64,000 nt of DNA from an uncultured Actinomycetes bacterium (GTDB lineage: Bacteria > Actinomycetota > Actinomycetes > Mycobacteriales > Mycobacteriaceae), in NCBI GenBank assembly GCA_903884065.1, contig CAISDL010000045.1:26198-90197 (forward strand), given 5' to 3'. Made by a program: the position numbers and the translations under genes. Below are positions 19,379 to 28,532 of the stretch, in pieces. The notes under the pieces are model-generated. The model had not been told where the DNA came from. It made no database searches and saw only the letters and a program-made list of their open reading frames with translations. Position 1 is the stretch's first letter. Every line of letters begins with the position of its first letter.

Positions 19379-20025
19379 CGAAAGATGCCTTCCCGCAGGG
19401 CGGTTGCGGCCGCACTGGTGCGGTCGCGGACCCCGAGCTTGCGGTAGATGGAACTGAGATGGGTCTTGACCGTCTCCTCGCCGATGACGAGTTTGGCCGC
19501 GATGCCGCGATTGGACAGTCCGGTCACCACCAGCGACAAGATCTCGCTCTCCCGCTGCGTCAGGCCCTGACGGGCCCCGGGCCAGAACTGGTCACTCTGC
19601 AGGCGGGCCGCGGTCTCGGCCGCGCGCGCGGCCAGACCGGCGTCGATGGCCGTCCCACCGGCCTGCACGCCCTCGAGTTGGCGCACCAACTCGTCGCTGC
19701 TGATGCCCTTGAGCAGATACCCCGAAGCACCCACCCGGATGGCCTGGAACAAATACTGCTCGTCGTCGTAGACCGACAGCAGGATCACCTTGCGGCCGGG
19801 ACGCCGTTCGCGCATCTCGCGGCACAGGTCCAGACCGCTGACGCCCTGCATGCGGACGTCGCAGAGCACGATGTCGGGATCCAACTCGTCGACCACCGTC
19901 GTCGCCTTCCCGGCGCCGACCGCCACCCCGACCACCTCGACCCGATCGGCGAACGGCGCGAGCATCGCTTTGAGGCCTTCGATCACCATCTCGTGATCGT
20001 CGACGAGCACCACACGCACCGGCAT
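19375..20025 (-). CDS. NarL/LuxR-family response regulator
   Basis: MPVRVVLVDDHEMVIEGL..DIVLCDVRMQGVSGLDL; HTH LTQRESEILSLVVTGLSNRGIAAKLVIGEETVKTHLSSIYRKLGVRDR. Confidence 0.96.
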   Translation of the reverse strand: MPVRVVLVDDHEMVIEGLKAMLAPFADRVEVVGVAVGAGKATTVVDELDPDIVLCDVRMQGVSGLDLCREMRERRPGRKVILLSVYDDEQYLFQAIRVGASGYLLKGISSDELVRQLEGVQAGGTAIDAGLAARAAETAARLQSDQFWPGARQGLTQRESEILSLVVTGLSNRGIAAKLVIGEETVKTHLSSIYRKLGVRDRTSAAATALREGIFR

Positions 20026-20131
20026 GGGCTAACCGTAAATGCACGCATGGCCGAAGCGAGGGACCGAGTCCCCACGCCCCTCCCCCGGTCGGGGGATGCC
20101 CGCCCCCTGACACCGGCCGGATACTTCAGCC

Positions 20132-20665
20132 ATGAGCGTGTTGCAGACTTCGTTCTGGTGGGACCGGTCGGACCGGCCGGCGCATCTGGAGGCGGTGATC
20201 TTCTCCGTCGACGCGCTGCTGGCCGACCCTCGCGCCGACGAGCGTCTGCTCGCCGAGGTGGTCTGGGATCTGCACTGCGCCGGAATCCGGGTTGCCGTGG
20301 TCACCGCCGGACACTGGCCGGCCGTGCACCGGCCGGTTCGAGAACTACTCGGCGACGGAGCGGTCGAGGTGCTGGTGACCGGCGACGAGGTGAGCCGGCC
20401 CAAGCCCGACCCCGAGGTCCACCGGCATGCGTTGTGGCAGCTGGGGGTTCGGGCCGTCGACGCGATGGCGGTCGAGGACTCGGCTGCAGGTCTGCGTTCC
20501 GCGATCGCCGCGGGCCTGACCACCGTGGTCGTCACCACCGAAGGCTCCGCCGCCGATGATTTCGCCGGCGCCGCGGCCGTGCTGTCTGGCCGAGAGGCCT
20601 CCGAGCAGCTGTCGGTGCACGGATGCCGGCGCATGCTGCTCGGCTCGCAGCGGCTGACCGCCTGA
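20132..20665 (+). CDS. HAD-like protein with degenerate motif I
   Basis: AVIFSVDALLAD in place of DxDG(V/T)L; VVTAGHW; RPKPDPEVH; VEDSAAGLRSAIAAG. Confidence 0.8.
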   Translation: MSVLQTSFWWDRSDRPAHLEAVIFSVDALLADPRADERLLAEVVWDLHCAGIRVAVVTAGHWPAVHRPVRELLGDGAVEVLVTGDEVSRPKPDPEVHRHALWQLGVRAVDAMAVEDSAAGLRSAIAAGLTTVVVTTEGSAADDFAGAAAVLSGREASEQLSVHGCRRMLLGSQRLTA

Positions 20666-20678
20666 CCTCAGAGCCGAT

Positions 20679-23474
20679 TCACACCACCGACAGCGGAAGC
20701 TCGTCGACCGGGCTCACGGCCACCACTACCGGTCCGCCGCCGATGTCCGGCCACGAGGCCAGCGACAACCGGCCGTCGGCGGGCTTGATCACCTGGAAGA
20801 CATCACTGAGCCGCCACTGGTCCCAGTGGGTGATCTTCACGCTTGAGGACTGGCCGCCGGACCCCGTCACCGAGAAGACCGCGATGTCGTTCAGCGGGCC
20901 TGAACCGGTGTTGAAGTACTGCGCACCCGGCGTTCCGGCGAGGTCGAAGACCAGGCTGTCGCGGCCGGCCTGCAGGGCGCCGTCGATCACCAACGAGACG
21001 TCATAGCCGGTGATGCTGTAGGTGTCGGTACCGCCGCCGCCGTTGGCCGTATACGAACCGGCCGTGCTGTAGACGAAGAGGTCGTTGCCGTTCTTGCCGT
21101 CATCACTGGCGTTGACGAAGAAATCGTTGCGGGTGTCGCTGCCGTTGCCGGGGGCGGTCAGCGTCAGTTGCGGTGTGTTCTGGGCAAGATCGTTGGGACT
21201 CTTCAGGAGCCGGCGGTTGGTGGCCAACCGGATTACCGACTCCAGGTAGAGGCCAATCGGGTGGGTGGAGGCCGGAACGAACGCGCCAGCCCACCCGGCG
21301 TACTTCTCCTGCACGGCATTGTCGAGGTTGATCTGCAGGACGTTGCCGGGGTCGCGCGATCCGATCTGGGCGACGATGTCGCCGGGGTACGGCGGCCACC
21401 ACGACGTGTTGGCATGCTCGAACTGGAAAGCCCGGGTTCCGAAGTTGATCCCGGCGACGCCGCTGAATTCCGGCAGTTTCGAATCATCGACTGTGAGGGC
21501 CTTCAAAGCTCCCATCACCACTGTCAGCCACCCCGTGGGCCCCCCAGCCACCGCTGCCGCAATCAAAGCCGTCGCCGTAGCTGTCCCGGGCTTGGTCGGT
21601 TCCACCAGGATGCTCGGCGCGCCGAAGGTGTACACCTGTGTCGCGGCGAGCAGGGCGGTCCTGGTCTCCAGCGACCAGCCGCCGACGGTATCCAGGACCC
21701 GATCGCCGCCGGCAAGCACGTCCGACGTGCCCGGCCACAGGTTCCCCGCAGGTGCCAGCAAGTCGCCATACGCCACCATCGCGACGGCGCCGCCCAGGCT
21801 GTGGCCGGTGAGAATCAGCTGGGTCTTCCTCCCTTCGCCCTGCGCTTGGAGCATCTGCCCGACCACTTCGGTCATCAGCGGCTCCAGGCTGGCGTAATAC
21901 CTCGACCACCCGTACTCCCCGGCGTTGGCGATCCAGTCCGCAGGTTCCGAGAAGGGGCTGTTGGAGCCCTCGAAGGAGACGACGTACTGCACCGTCCCGT
22001 CGGCGGCGGTCCGTTTGCCGGCGAAGGCGTAGCTCTGTACCGCCAAGCCGTCCTGGACGCCGAAGCCTCCCGCGGCCGGGGAGAAACTGTTCGCGCCCGC
22101 ACTCGGTCCGCTGACCCCGATCCCCTCCCACCCGGTCGCCTGCACGCTGGTGGTGAAGGCGGCGGCGTTGCGGTGGTCGTAGGCGAGGTTGGAGAATTCG
22201 GCGGCCAGCAAGGCATCGCCGTAGGCGAAGTTGGGATTGACGTCGACCTTCACGCAGTCGTCGTCGACGATGGTGGCTGTCGCCGAGGCGAGGACCACCG
22301 ACGTCACCTGGTCCCCGGCCACCGCCCTGGCCGACGGGGACGACGCGGCGGACTGGGCTCGGGCCGGGGCACTCTTCGGGGTTAGCACCGCGAGGATCTG
22401 CAGTTGGAACGACTCCGACACCTCCGCGGTGTGGTCCTCGAGGCACGTGACGATCACCTGTTGCGATGTCTGCCCCGGGGCGAAGGTCAGGATTCCGGAC
22501 GCCGCCTGGTAGTCGGCGCCCGCCGTGGCGGTCGCGGCGAGTTCGGCCGGTTCCGGTCGCGGGTGCGTCGGCGCACTGACGGTGGCGTACCCGACTGTCA
22601 CCGTGGACGTGTGCGGCTTGTCCAGTTGCACGGTGAACACGGCCTGCGGGCTGCCCTCCGACACGGTCACATTGGCCACCGACACGGTCGGGATGGCGGG
22701 AAACAGGTTGCGGCGCACCAGCAGCAGCGCACCGGAGAGGAAATTCGTGACCGGGCTGGCCGGCAGACCCGAGAGCCAGTTCTCGATGCCGTCGAATAAT
22801 TGGACCGCGCGCAGGACGACGGTAGCCGCCTGGTCGGAGACGGGAGCACGGGCCGCCGTAGCGAAGGCCGCGCACCCGGCGCACGTTCTGCCCGCCGAAT
22901 CGGATTGGGAAACAACACTATCCGTCGCTGCTGCGGCAGCGACAAGAGTTCGATCCTCGATTGGCGCGGCCACCGCGGCGGCCGGCGTGGGCGGCACAGT
23001 TGGAACCCCCGTCGCGCTCGGCAGCCCCGCGGAGTTGGCACCCGCCGGTGTAGTCAGCGGCGCCGGGGCATGGGACGTGCCGCGTGCGCCCCCACCGGCC
23101 AAGGGCCGGCCACGCACCCGCGTCGCGACCCCGGGGGCGGCCGTCTCCTCGGCAAGCGGGTTCGAGGCCCGCGCGGCCGCCGGGGCGGATGCCCGCACCG
23201 GATCGTCGACAGCGGCCGCCGGCGGGGCTGGGTGCGCCGTCCGGGGCCCTCGGGCGCCGGCCATCACGGCACCTCGCTTCGGGCCCGTGGCCGCACCGCT
23301 GTGTGGGGTTGCTTCGTTCGCCGCTGATACCGCCGCAGAGTCACCTTCGGCTGTGTCGGCCGTGGCGACCCCGTGCGGTCCTGCCAGCGACAGACCCAAT
23401 GCGAAGGCCGCCGCCCCGACGCGTGCACTGTTAGCGAGCAAGTCGCCCCCGATCGTGACGAGGTCCCCGATCAC
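20679..23474 (-). CDS. large exported protein: low-complexity N-terminus, Calx-beta domain, class 3 lipase domain, beta-rich C-terminus
   Basis: Signal-like MIGDLVTIGGDLLANSARVGAAAFALGLSLAGPHGVATAD; VSVANVTVSEGSPQAVFTVQLDKPHTSTVTVGYAT (Calx-beta); LILTGHSLGGAVAMVAYGDLL. Confidence 0.8.
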   Translation of the reverse strand: MIGDLVTIGGDLLANSARVGAAAFALGLSLAGPHGVATADTAEGDSAAVSAANEATPHSGAATGPKRGAVMAGARGPRTAHPAPPAAAVDDPVRASAPAAARASNPLAEETAAPGVATRVRGRPLAGGGARGTSHAPAPLTTPAGANSAGLPSATGVPTVPPTPAAAVAAPIEDRTLVAAAAATDSVVSQSDSAGRTCAGCAAFATAARAPVSDQAATVVLRAVQLFDGIENWLSGLPASPVTNFLSGALLLVRRNLFPAIPTVSVANVTVSEGSPQAVFTVQLDKPHTSTVTVGYATVSAPTHPRPEPAELAATATAGADYQAASGILTFAPGQTSQQVIVTCLEDHTAEVSESFQLQILAVLTPKSAPARAQSAASSPSARAVAGDQVTSVVLASATATIVDDDCVKVDVNPNFAYGDALLAAEFSNLAYDHRNAAAFTTSVQATGWEGIGVSGPSAGANSFSPAAGGFGVQDGLAVQSYAFAGKRTAADGTVQYVVSFEGSNSPFSEPADWIANAGEYGWSRYYASLEPLMTEVVGQMLQAQGEGRKTQLILTGHSLGGAVAMVAYGDLLAPAGNLWPGTSDVLAGGDRVLDTVGGWSLETRTALLAATQVYTFGAPSILVEPTKPGTATATALIAAAVAGGPTGWLTVVMGALKALTVDDSKLPEFSGVAGINFGTRAFQFEHANTSWWPPYPGDIVAQIGSRDPGNVLQINLDNAVQEKYAGWAGAFVPASTHPIGLYLESVIRLATNRRLLKSPNDLAQNTPQLTLTAPGNGSDTRNDFFVNASDDGKNGNDLFVYSTAGSYTANGGGGTDTYSITGYDVSLVIDGALQAGRDSLVFDLAGTPGAQYFNTGSGPLNDIAVFSVTGSGGQSSSVKITHWDQWRLSDVFQVIKPADGRLSLASWPDIGGGPVVVAVSPVDELPLSVV

Positions 23475-23562
23475 CGCTGAGCAGAACGACTCAGGGCGTC
23501 GGATTCACAGGCTACAACCAGCCACTTGTCAGGAACGCCAAATCTCAGGGTTTCCGGCGCTT

Positions 23563-23690
23563 AACCGGCCTGGCCGCACGCGGCCAGGCTTGGCCTAACC
23601 GGCCTGGCCGCACGCGGCCAGGCTTGGCCTAACCGGCCTGGCCGCACGCGGCCAGGCTTGGCCTAACCGGCCTGGCCGCAAGCGGCCAGG
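23563..23690. repeat. 34-bp tandem repeat, three full plus one partial copy, each containing a perfect 9-bp-stem palindrome
   Basis: aaccggcctggccgcacgcggccaggcttggcct at 23563, 23597, 23631; aaccggcctggccgcaagcggccagg at 23665. Confidence 0.95.
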
Positions 23691-25177
23691 ACCAACTCCC
23701 GCACACGGGCTGCGTCGGCCTGCCCCTTGGTCGCCTTCATCACCGCCCCGACGATCGCGCCGACCGCCTGGACCTTCCCGCCGCGGATCTTCTCGGCCAC
23801 ATCGGGGTTGGCGGCCAGCGCCTGGTCGACCGCCGTCTGGATCAGCGAATCGTCGCGCACCATCGCCAGGCCGCGGTCGGCCATCACCTGCTCGGGTTCA
23901 CCCTCGCCGGCGAGCACGCCCTCGACCACCTGGCGGGCCAGCTTGTTGGACAGCTTTCCCGCATCGACGAGGCCGATGACGTTGGCCAACTGGGCCGGGG
24001 TGATGGTCAGTTCGTCCAGTTCGATGCCGGCCTCGTTGGCCTTCTGCACCAGGAAGTTTCCCCACCAGGCGCGGGCGGCCTCACTGGAGGCGCCGTGGCC
24101 GACGGTGGCGGTGACCAGTTCCACCGCGCCGGCGTTGACCAGGTCGCGCATCACCTCGTCGGAAACCCCCCAGTCCTGCTGAATCCGGTTGCGCACCAGC
24201 CACGGAAGCTCGGGAATGGTGCCACGCAGCCGCTCGATGAGTTCCGCGCTCGGGGCAACCGGCTCCAGGTCCGGCTCGGGGAAGTAGCGGTAGTCCTCGG
24301 CGGTCTCCTTGGTACGGCCCGGAGAGGTGTGACCGTCCTCGTGGAAGTGCCGGGTCTCCTGGTGGATCGAACCCCCGGAGGCCAGAATTGCCGCCTGCCG
24401 GCGCATCTCGTAGCGCACAGCCACCTCTACGCTCTTGAGCGAGTTGACGTTCTTCGTCTCGGTACGGGTGCCGAACTGGCTGCGGCCGTGCGGGCGCAGC
24501 GACACGTTGGCGTCGCAGCGCAGCGAACCCTGATCCATCCGGACATCGGATACTCCCAAGGCGCGCAACAGGTCCCGCAGAGCGGTCACGTAGGACCGGG
24601 CAACCTCCGGGGCGCGCTCACCGGCGCCCTCGACAGGTTTGGTGACGATCTCGATCAACGGCACCCCGGCCCGGTTGACGTCCAGCAGGGAGGTGGTGGC
24701 GCCGTGGATGCGACCGGTGTCGCTGCCGACGTGGGTCAGCTTGCCGGTGTCCTCCTCCATGTGCGCGCGTTCGATGTCGACCCGGAAGGTGCTCCCGTCC
24801 TCGAGGGGAACGTCGAGGTGGCCGTTGAACGCGATGGGCTCGTCGTACTGGGAGATCTGGTAGTTCTTCGGCTGGTCGGGATAGAAGTAATTTTTCCGCG
24901 CGAACCGGCACCAGGATGCGATCTCGCAGTTCAGGGCCAGGCCGATCCGGATGGCCGACTCCACCGCTGCCTCGTTGAGCGTGGGCAGCGCGCCCGGCAG
25001 GCCCAGACACACCGGGCACACCTGGGTGTTCGGCTCGGCGCCGAAGGCGGTGGCGCAGCCGCAGAACATCTTGGTGGCCGTCGACAACTCGACGTGCACC
25101 TCCAGACCGAGCACCGGATCGAAACGGGCCACGACGTCGTCGTAGTCGAGGAGTTCGGCGTTCGCGGCGGTCGTCAT
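23663..25177 (-). CDS. gatB: Asp-tRNA(Asn)/Glu-tRNA(Gln) amidotransferase subunit B
   Basis: [44 protein letters not shown] at 25177. Confidence 0.97.
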   Translation of the reverse strand: MTTAANAELLDYDDVVARFDPVLGLEVHVELSTATKMFCGCATAFGAEPNTQVCPVCLGLPGALPTLNEAAVESAIRIGLALNCEIASWCRFARKNYFYPDQPKNYQISQYDEPIAFNGHLDVPLEDGSTFRVDIERAHMEEDTGKLTHVGSDTGRIHGATTSLLDVNRAGVPLIEIVTKPVEGAGERAPEVARSYVTALRDLLRALGVSDVRMDQGSLRCDANVSLRPHGRSQFGTRTETKNVNSLKSVEVAVRYEMRRQAAILASGGSIHQETRHFHEDGHTSPGRTKETAEDYRYFPEPDLEPVAPSAELIERLRGTIPELPWLVRNRIQQDWGVSDEVMRDLVNAGAVELVTATVGHGASSEAARAWWGNFLVQKANEAGIELDELTITPAQLANVIGLVDAGKLSNKLARQVVEGVLAGEGEPEQVMADRGLAMVRDDSLIQTAVDQALAANPDVAEKIRGGKVQAVGAIVGAVMKATKGQADAARVRELVLAACGQAG

Positions 25178-25213
25178 GGCTCCAAATCCTAGTGGGGCCG
25201 CCACCCCCGAAGG

Positions 25214-25903
25214 TCAGACCCTTCCGGCGACGAACGCCGCGGCGTCGGTGATGGACGGGGGGAACTCGTAGGCGTTGTGGGCGGCGCGGTCGCGGCCGCC
25301 GCTGACGCAGACGGGGTCGCCGGGGTTGCACACGTCGATCGCCTTGCCGGCGAACAACCCGGTGGTCGACAACGGGGTTCCGAAACGGTTTGCGGGATTG
25401 CCGAACACCGCGACCGCGGCGATCTGGTCGGCTGCCTCCGGTGGCATCGGCGGCGCCGACCCGAAGTTCCCGACCGTGTCACCCAGCGGAGGCACGCCGG
25501 CCATCATCGAGATCACCGCGGCGCCCTGGGAGAAGCCTCCGAGGACGAATTGTGTTGCCGGGCAGGCGACGGCCGCGGCACCGAGATGGTTCTCTGCGTC
25601 AGTCGCGCCGCTGCCGGTGGTGAGGAAGTTGATGCTGGCCGGGTAGTTCACCGGGTACACAGCGAGGCTACGGCCACCGAGCATCGGGGTGAGGGTGTCG
25701 ATCAGGGCCTGGCCCACCCGCCCGACGCCCGGCGGCTCGCCGGTGCCCCGGGCGAAGACCAGCTCGACGTCAGGACAACCGTCGGCGCTTGCGGGGGGCG
25801 CCGCGGCAACCGCCGATCCGCAGAGCATCGCGGCCACCGCCGCCAGCGTCACAGTCTTCAGGGGATCAGCCGAGGAACGTGCGAGTTTCGCGGTGGTCGT
25901 CAT
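25214..25903 (-). CDS. cutinase family protein (secreted serine esterase)
   Basis: Signal peptide; CPDVELVFARGTGEPPGVGRVG; FVLGGFSQGAAVI (GxSxG); VCNPGDPVC; ATG at 25903. Confidence 0.92.
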   Translation of the reverse strand: MTTTAKLARSSADPLKTVTLAAVAAMLCGSAVAAAPPASADGCPDVELVFARGTGEPPGVGRVGQALIDTLTPMLGGRSLAVYPVNYPASINFLTTGSGATDAENHLGAAAVACPATQFVLGGFSQGAAVISMMAGVPPLGDTVGNFGSAPPMPPEAADQIAAVAVFGNPANRFGTPLSTTGLFAGKAIDVCNPGDPVCVSGGRDRAAHNAYEFPPSITDAAAFVAGRV

Positions 25904-25967
25904 AGCCGTCGATCGTAGTGGGGCGCGGTGCCGCGGAGTCTGCCCAGGCCGGGTAGGTTTCGCGGTC

Positions 25968-27338
25968 ATGAGCAGCGACCAGACCGACACCGTCGACGGT
26001 GTCCCCCGCAGCCGGATCGTCCTGGCCTCGATGGTGGGCACCACGGTCGAGTTCTACGACTTCTACGTCTACGCCACCGCCGCAGTGTCGGTGTTCCCGT
26101 TCCTGTTCTTCCCCAAGGGCGATCCGACGACCGCCCTGCTCGCCTCCCTGGCCACCTTCGGCCTGGCGTTCGTGGCCCGGCCCGTCGGCTCGGTGCTGTT
26201 CGGTCACTTCGGCGACCGGGTAGGACGCAAGGCCACCCTGGTTGGCTCACTGCTGCTGATGGGCATCGCCACGTTCGTGATCGGGCTGCTGCCGACCTAC
26301 CACCAGGTGGGCCTGCTGGCCCCGGCCCTGCTGGCGCTGATGCGGTTCTGTCAGGGGCTGGCCCTGGGCGGCGAGTGGAGTGGCGCCGCGCTCCTGGCGG
26401 TCGAGACCGCCAAACCGGGCCGGCGGGCTTGGGCGGCGATGTGGCCGCAACTCGGGGCGCCGTTCGGGTTCCTGTTGGCCAACGGGGTGTTCCTGGGCCT
26501 GTTGATCTGGCTGGGGCACTCCAACGCCAAGCCGGACCTGGATGGGGCGTTCCTGACGTGGGGCTGGCGGATCCCCTTCCTGATCAGCGCGGTGATGGTG
26601 GCGATCGGGCTGTATGTGCGACTGAAGCTGACCGAGACCCCGGTGTTCGCCCGCGCCGTCGAACGTGGCGAGCGGGTGAAAACCCCGGTGGCACAGGTCT
26701 TCCGCAACAATTGGCGGCAGCTGATCCTGGGCACCTTCGTGATGCTGTCCACCTACACGATCTTCTACATCGTCACCACCTGGGCGCTGAGCTACGGCAC
26801 CGGCAAGAAGCCACCGGACGGCACTGGGCTGGGCTTCAACTACATCGACTTCCTGAAGATGCAACTGATCGCGGTGTTGTTCTTCGCGGCGACGATCCCG
26901 ATCGCCGGACAATTGGCCGACCGCTGGGGCCGCCGGCGGACGCTGCTGACGGTGACCGCGGCAATCATGGCCTACGGCGGCCTGTTCGCCGTGCTGCTGA
27001 CACCCGGCCGGGCCTCGCACGGCTCGGTTCTGGCGTTCCTGATCATCGGTATGACCCTGATGGGCTTCACCTTCGGACCGATGAGTGCCGTTCTGCCCGA
27101 ACTGTTCCCGACCAACGTCCGCTACACCGGCTCGGGTATCTCCTACAACTCGGCGAGCATCCTGGGGGCTGCGGTAGCACCGTTCATCGCGACCTGGCTG
27201 TCGACGAATTACGGTGTCGGTTGGGTCGGGTTCTACCTGCTCTGTGCGGCGACGCTGACATTCATCGCGCTATTGATCATGCGCGAGACCCGCGACACCC
27301 CGCTGGATTCGATCGAACCGGTGCCGGTCACGCCCTAG
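25968..27338 (+). CDS. MFS transporter, metabolite:H+ symporter family
   Basis: LASMVGTTVEFYDFYVYATAAV; GHFGDRVGRKATL; FCQGLALGGEWSGAALLAVE. Confidence 0.92.
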   Translation: MSSDQTDTVDGVPRSRIVLASMVGTTVEFYDFYVYATAAVSVFPFLFFPKGDPTTALLASLATFGLAFVARPVGSVLFGHFGDRVGRKATLVGSLLLMGIATFVIGLLPTYHQVGLLAPALLALMRFCQGLALGGEWSGAALLAVETAKPGRRAWAAMWPQLGAPFGFLLANGVFLGLLIWLGHSNAKPDLDGAFLTWGWRIPFLISAVMVAIGLYVRLKLTETPVFARAVERGERVKTPVAQVFRNNWRQLILGTFVMLSTYTIFYIVTTWALSYGTGKKPPDGTGLGFNYIDFLKMQLIAVLFFAATIPIAGQLADRWGRRRTLLTVTAAIMAYGGLFAVLLTPGRASHGSVLAFLIIGMTLMGFTFGPMSAVLPELFPTNVRYTGSGISYNSASILGAAVAPFIATWLSTNYGVGWVGFYLLCAATLTFIALLIMRETRDTPLDSIEPVPVTP

Positions 27339-27360
27339 GTGTACTGGGACACCTAGGGCG
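27331..27360. terminator. perfect 12-bp inverted repeat between convergent MFS and pfkA genes (bidirectional terminator candidate)
   Basis: cgccctaggtgt-actggg-acacctagggcg. Confidence 0.7.
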
Positions 27361-27437
27361 GACTTCCTGGCGCCGAACGTGAAACCACTGCGGGATTTGT
27401 GGCGATTTCTCGCAGAGGATTCACACTCGGCGAGCGC

Positions 27438-28469
27438 TCAGCCGAAGAAGGCTGCGGCGTCGTCGTAGCGGCTCTGCGGCACCAGCTTGAGGTGCGCGAC
27501 GGCGTCGGCCAGCGGCACCCGGCCGATGTCCTCCCCGCGCAGCGAGACCATCATTCCGAACTCGCCGGCATGGGCCGCGTCGGCGGCGTTGACGCCGAAC
27601 CGGGTGGCCAGCACCCGGTCGTAGGCGGTCGGGGTGCCGCCGCGCTGGATGTGGCCTAGGACGGTGACGCGGACCTCCTTGCGGATCCGCTTCTCCACCT
27701 CGTGGGCCAACTGCTGGGCCACCCCGGTGAACTTCTCGTGGCCGAACTCGTCGACCCCGCCGTGCCGCATCTCCATCGAGCCCTCCGCCGGTTTGGCGCC
27801 CTCGGCGATCACGCAGATGAAGTGCGACATCCCCCGCTGGAAACGCTGCTTGACCAGCCGGCACACCTCCTCGACGTCGAAGGGCTGCTCGGGGATCAGC
27901 GTCATGTGCGCACCGGAGGCCAGTCCGGCGTTCAGCGCGATCCAGCCGGCGTGCCGACCCATCACCTCGACCAGCATCACACGCTGATGGGACTCCGCGG
28001 TGCTGTGCAACCGGTCGATCGCCTCGGTGGCGATCATCAACGCGGTGTCATGCCCGAAGGTGACATCGGTGCAACTGATGTCGTTGTCGATGGTTTTCGG
28101 CACACCGACGACCGGCACGCCTTCCTCGGTGAGCCAGTGCGCGGCGGTCAGGGTGCCCTCGCCGCCGATCGGGATCAGCACGTCGATCCCGTTGTCCTCC
28201 AACGTTTGCTTGATCTCGTCGATCCCGGCGCGCAACCGCTCCGGATTCGTCCGCGCGGTCCCCAGCATCGTGCCGCCCTTGGCGAGCAGGCGGGCGTTGC
28301 GGTCGTCATTGACGAGCTGAATGCGCCGGTTCTCCAGCAGGCCGTTCCAGCCGTCCTGGAACCCGACGACCGAAGAGCCGTAACGGGTGTCGCAGGTGCT
28401 CACGACCGCGCGGATGACGGCGTTGAGGCCCGGGCAGTCGCCACCGCCGGTGAGAACTCCGATTCGCAT
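27438..28469 (-). CDS. pfkA: 6-phosphofructokinase
   Basis: [51 protein letters not shown]. Confidence 0.96.
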   Translation of the reverse strand: MRIGVLTGGGDCPGLNAVIRAVVSTCDTRYGSSVVGFQDGWNGLLENRRIQLVNDDRNARLLAKGGTMLGTARTNPERLRAGIDEIKQTLEDNGIDVLIPIGGEGTLTAAHWLTEEGVPVVGVPKTIDNDISCTDVTFGHDTALMIATEAIDRLHSTAESHQRVMLVEVMGRHAGWIALNAGLASGAHMTLIPEQPFDVEEVCRLVKQRFQRGMSHFICVIAEGAKPAEGSMEMRHGGVDEFGHEKFTGVAQQLAHEVEKRIRKEVRVTVLGHIQRGGTPTAYDRVLATRFGVNAADAAHAGEFGMMVSLRGEDIGRVPLADAVAHLKLVPQSRYDDAAAFFG

Positions 28470-28532
28470 GGGCTCCATCTAACCTGTTGGACAGCCGATG
28501 CGGCGGGCTTCCCCCGACTTCCGGTGAGGATC

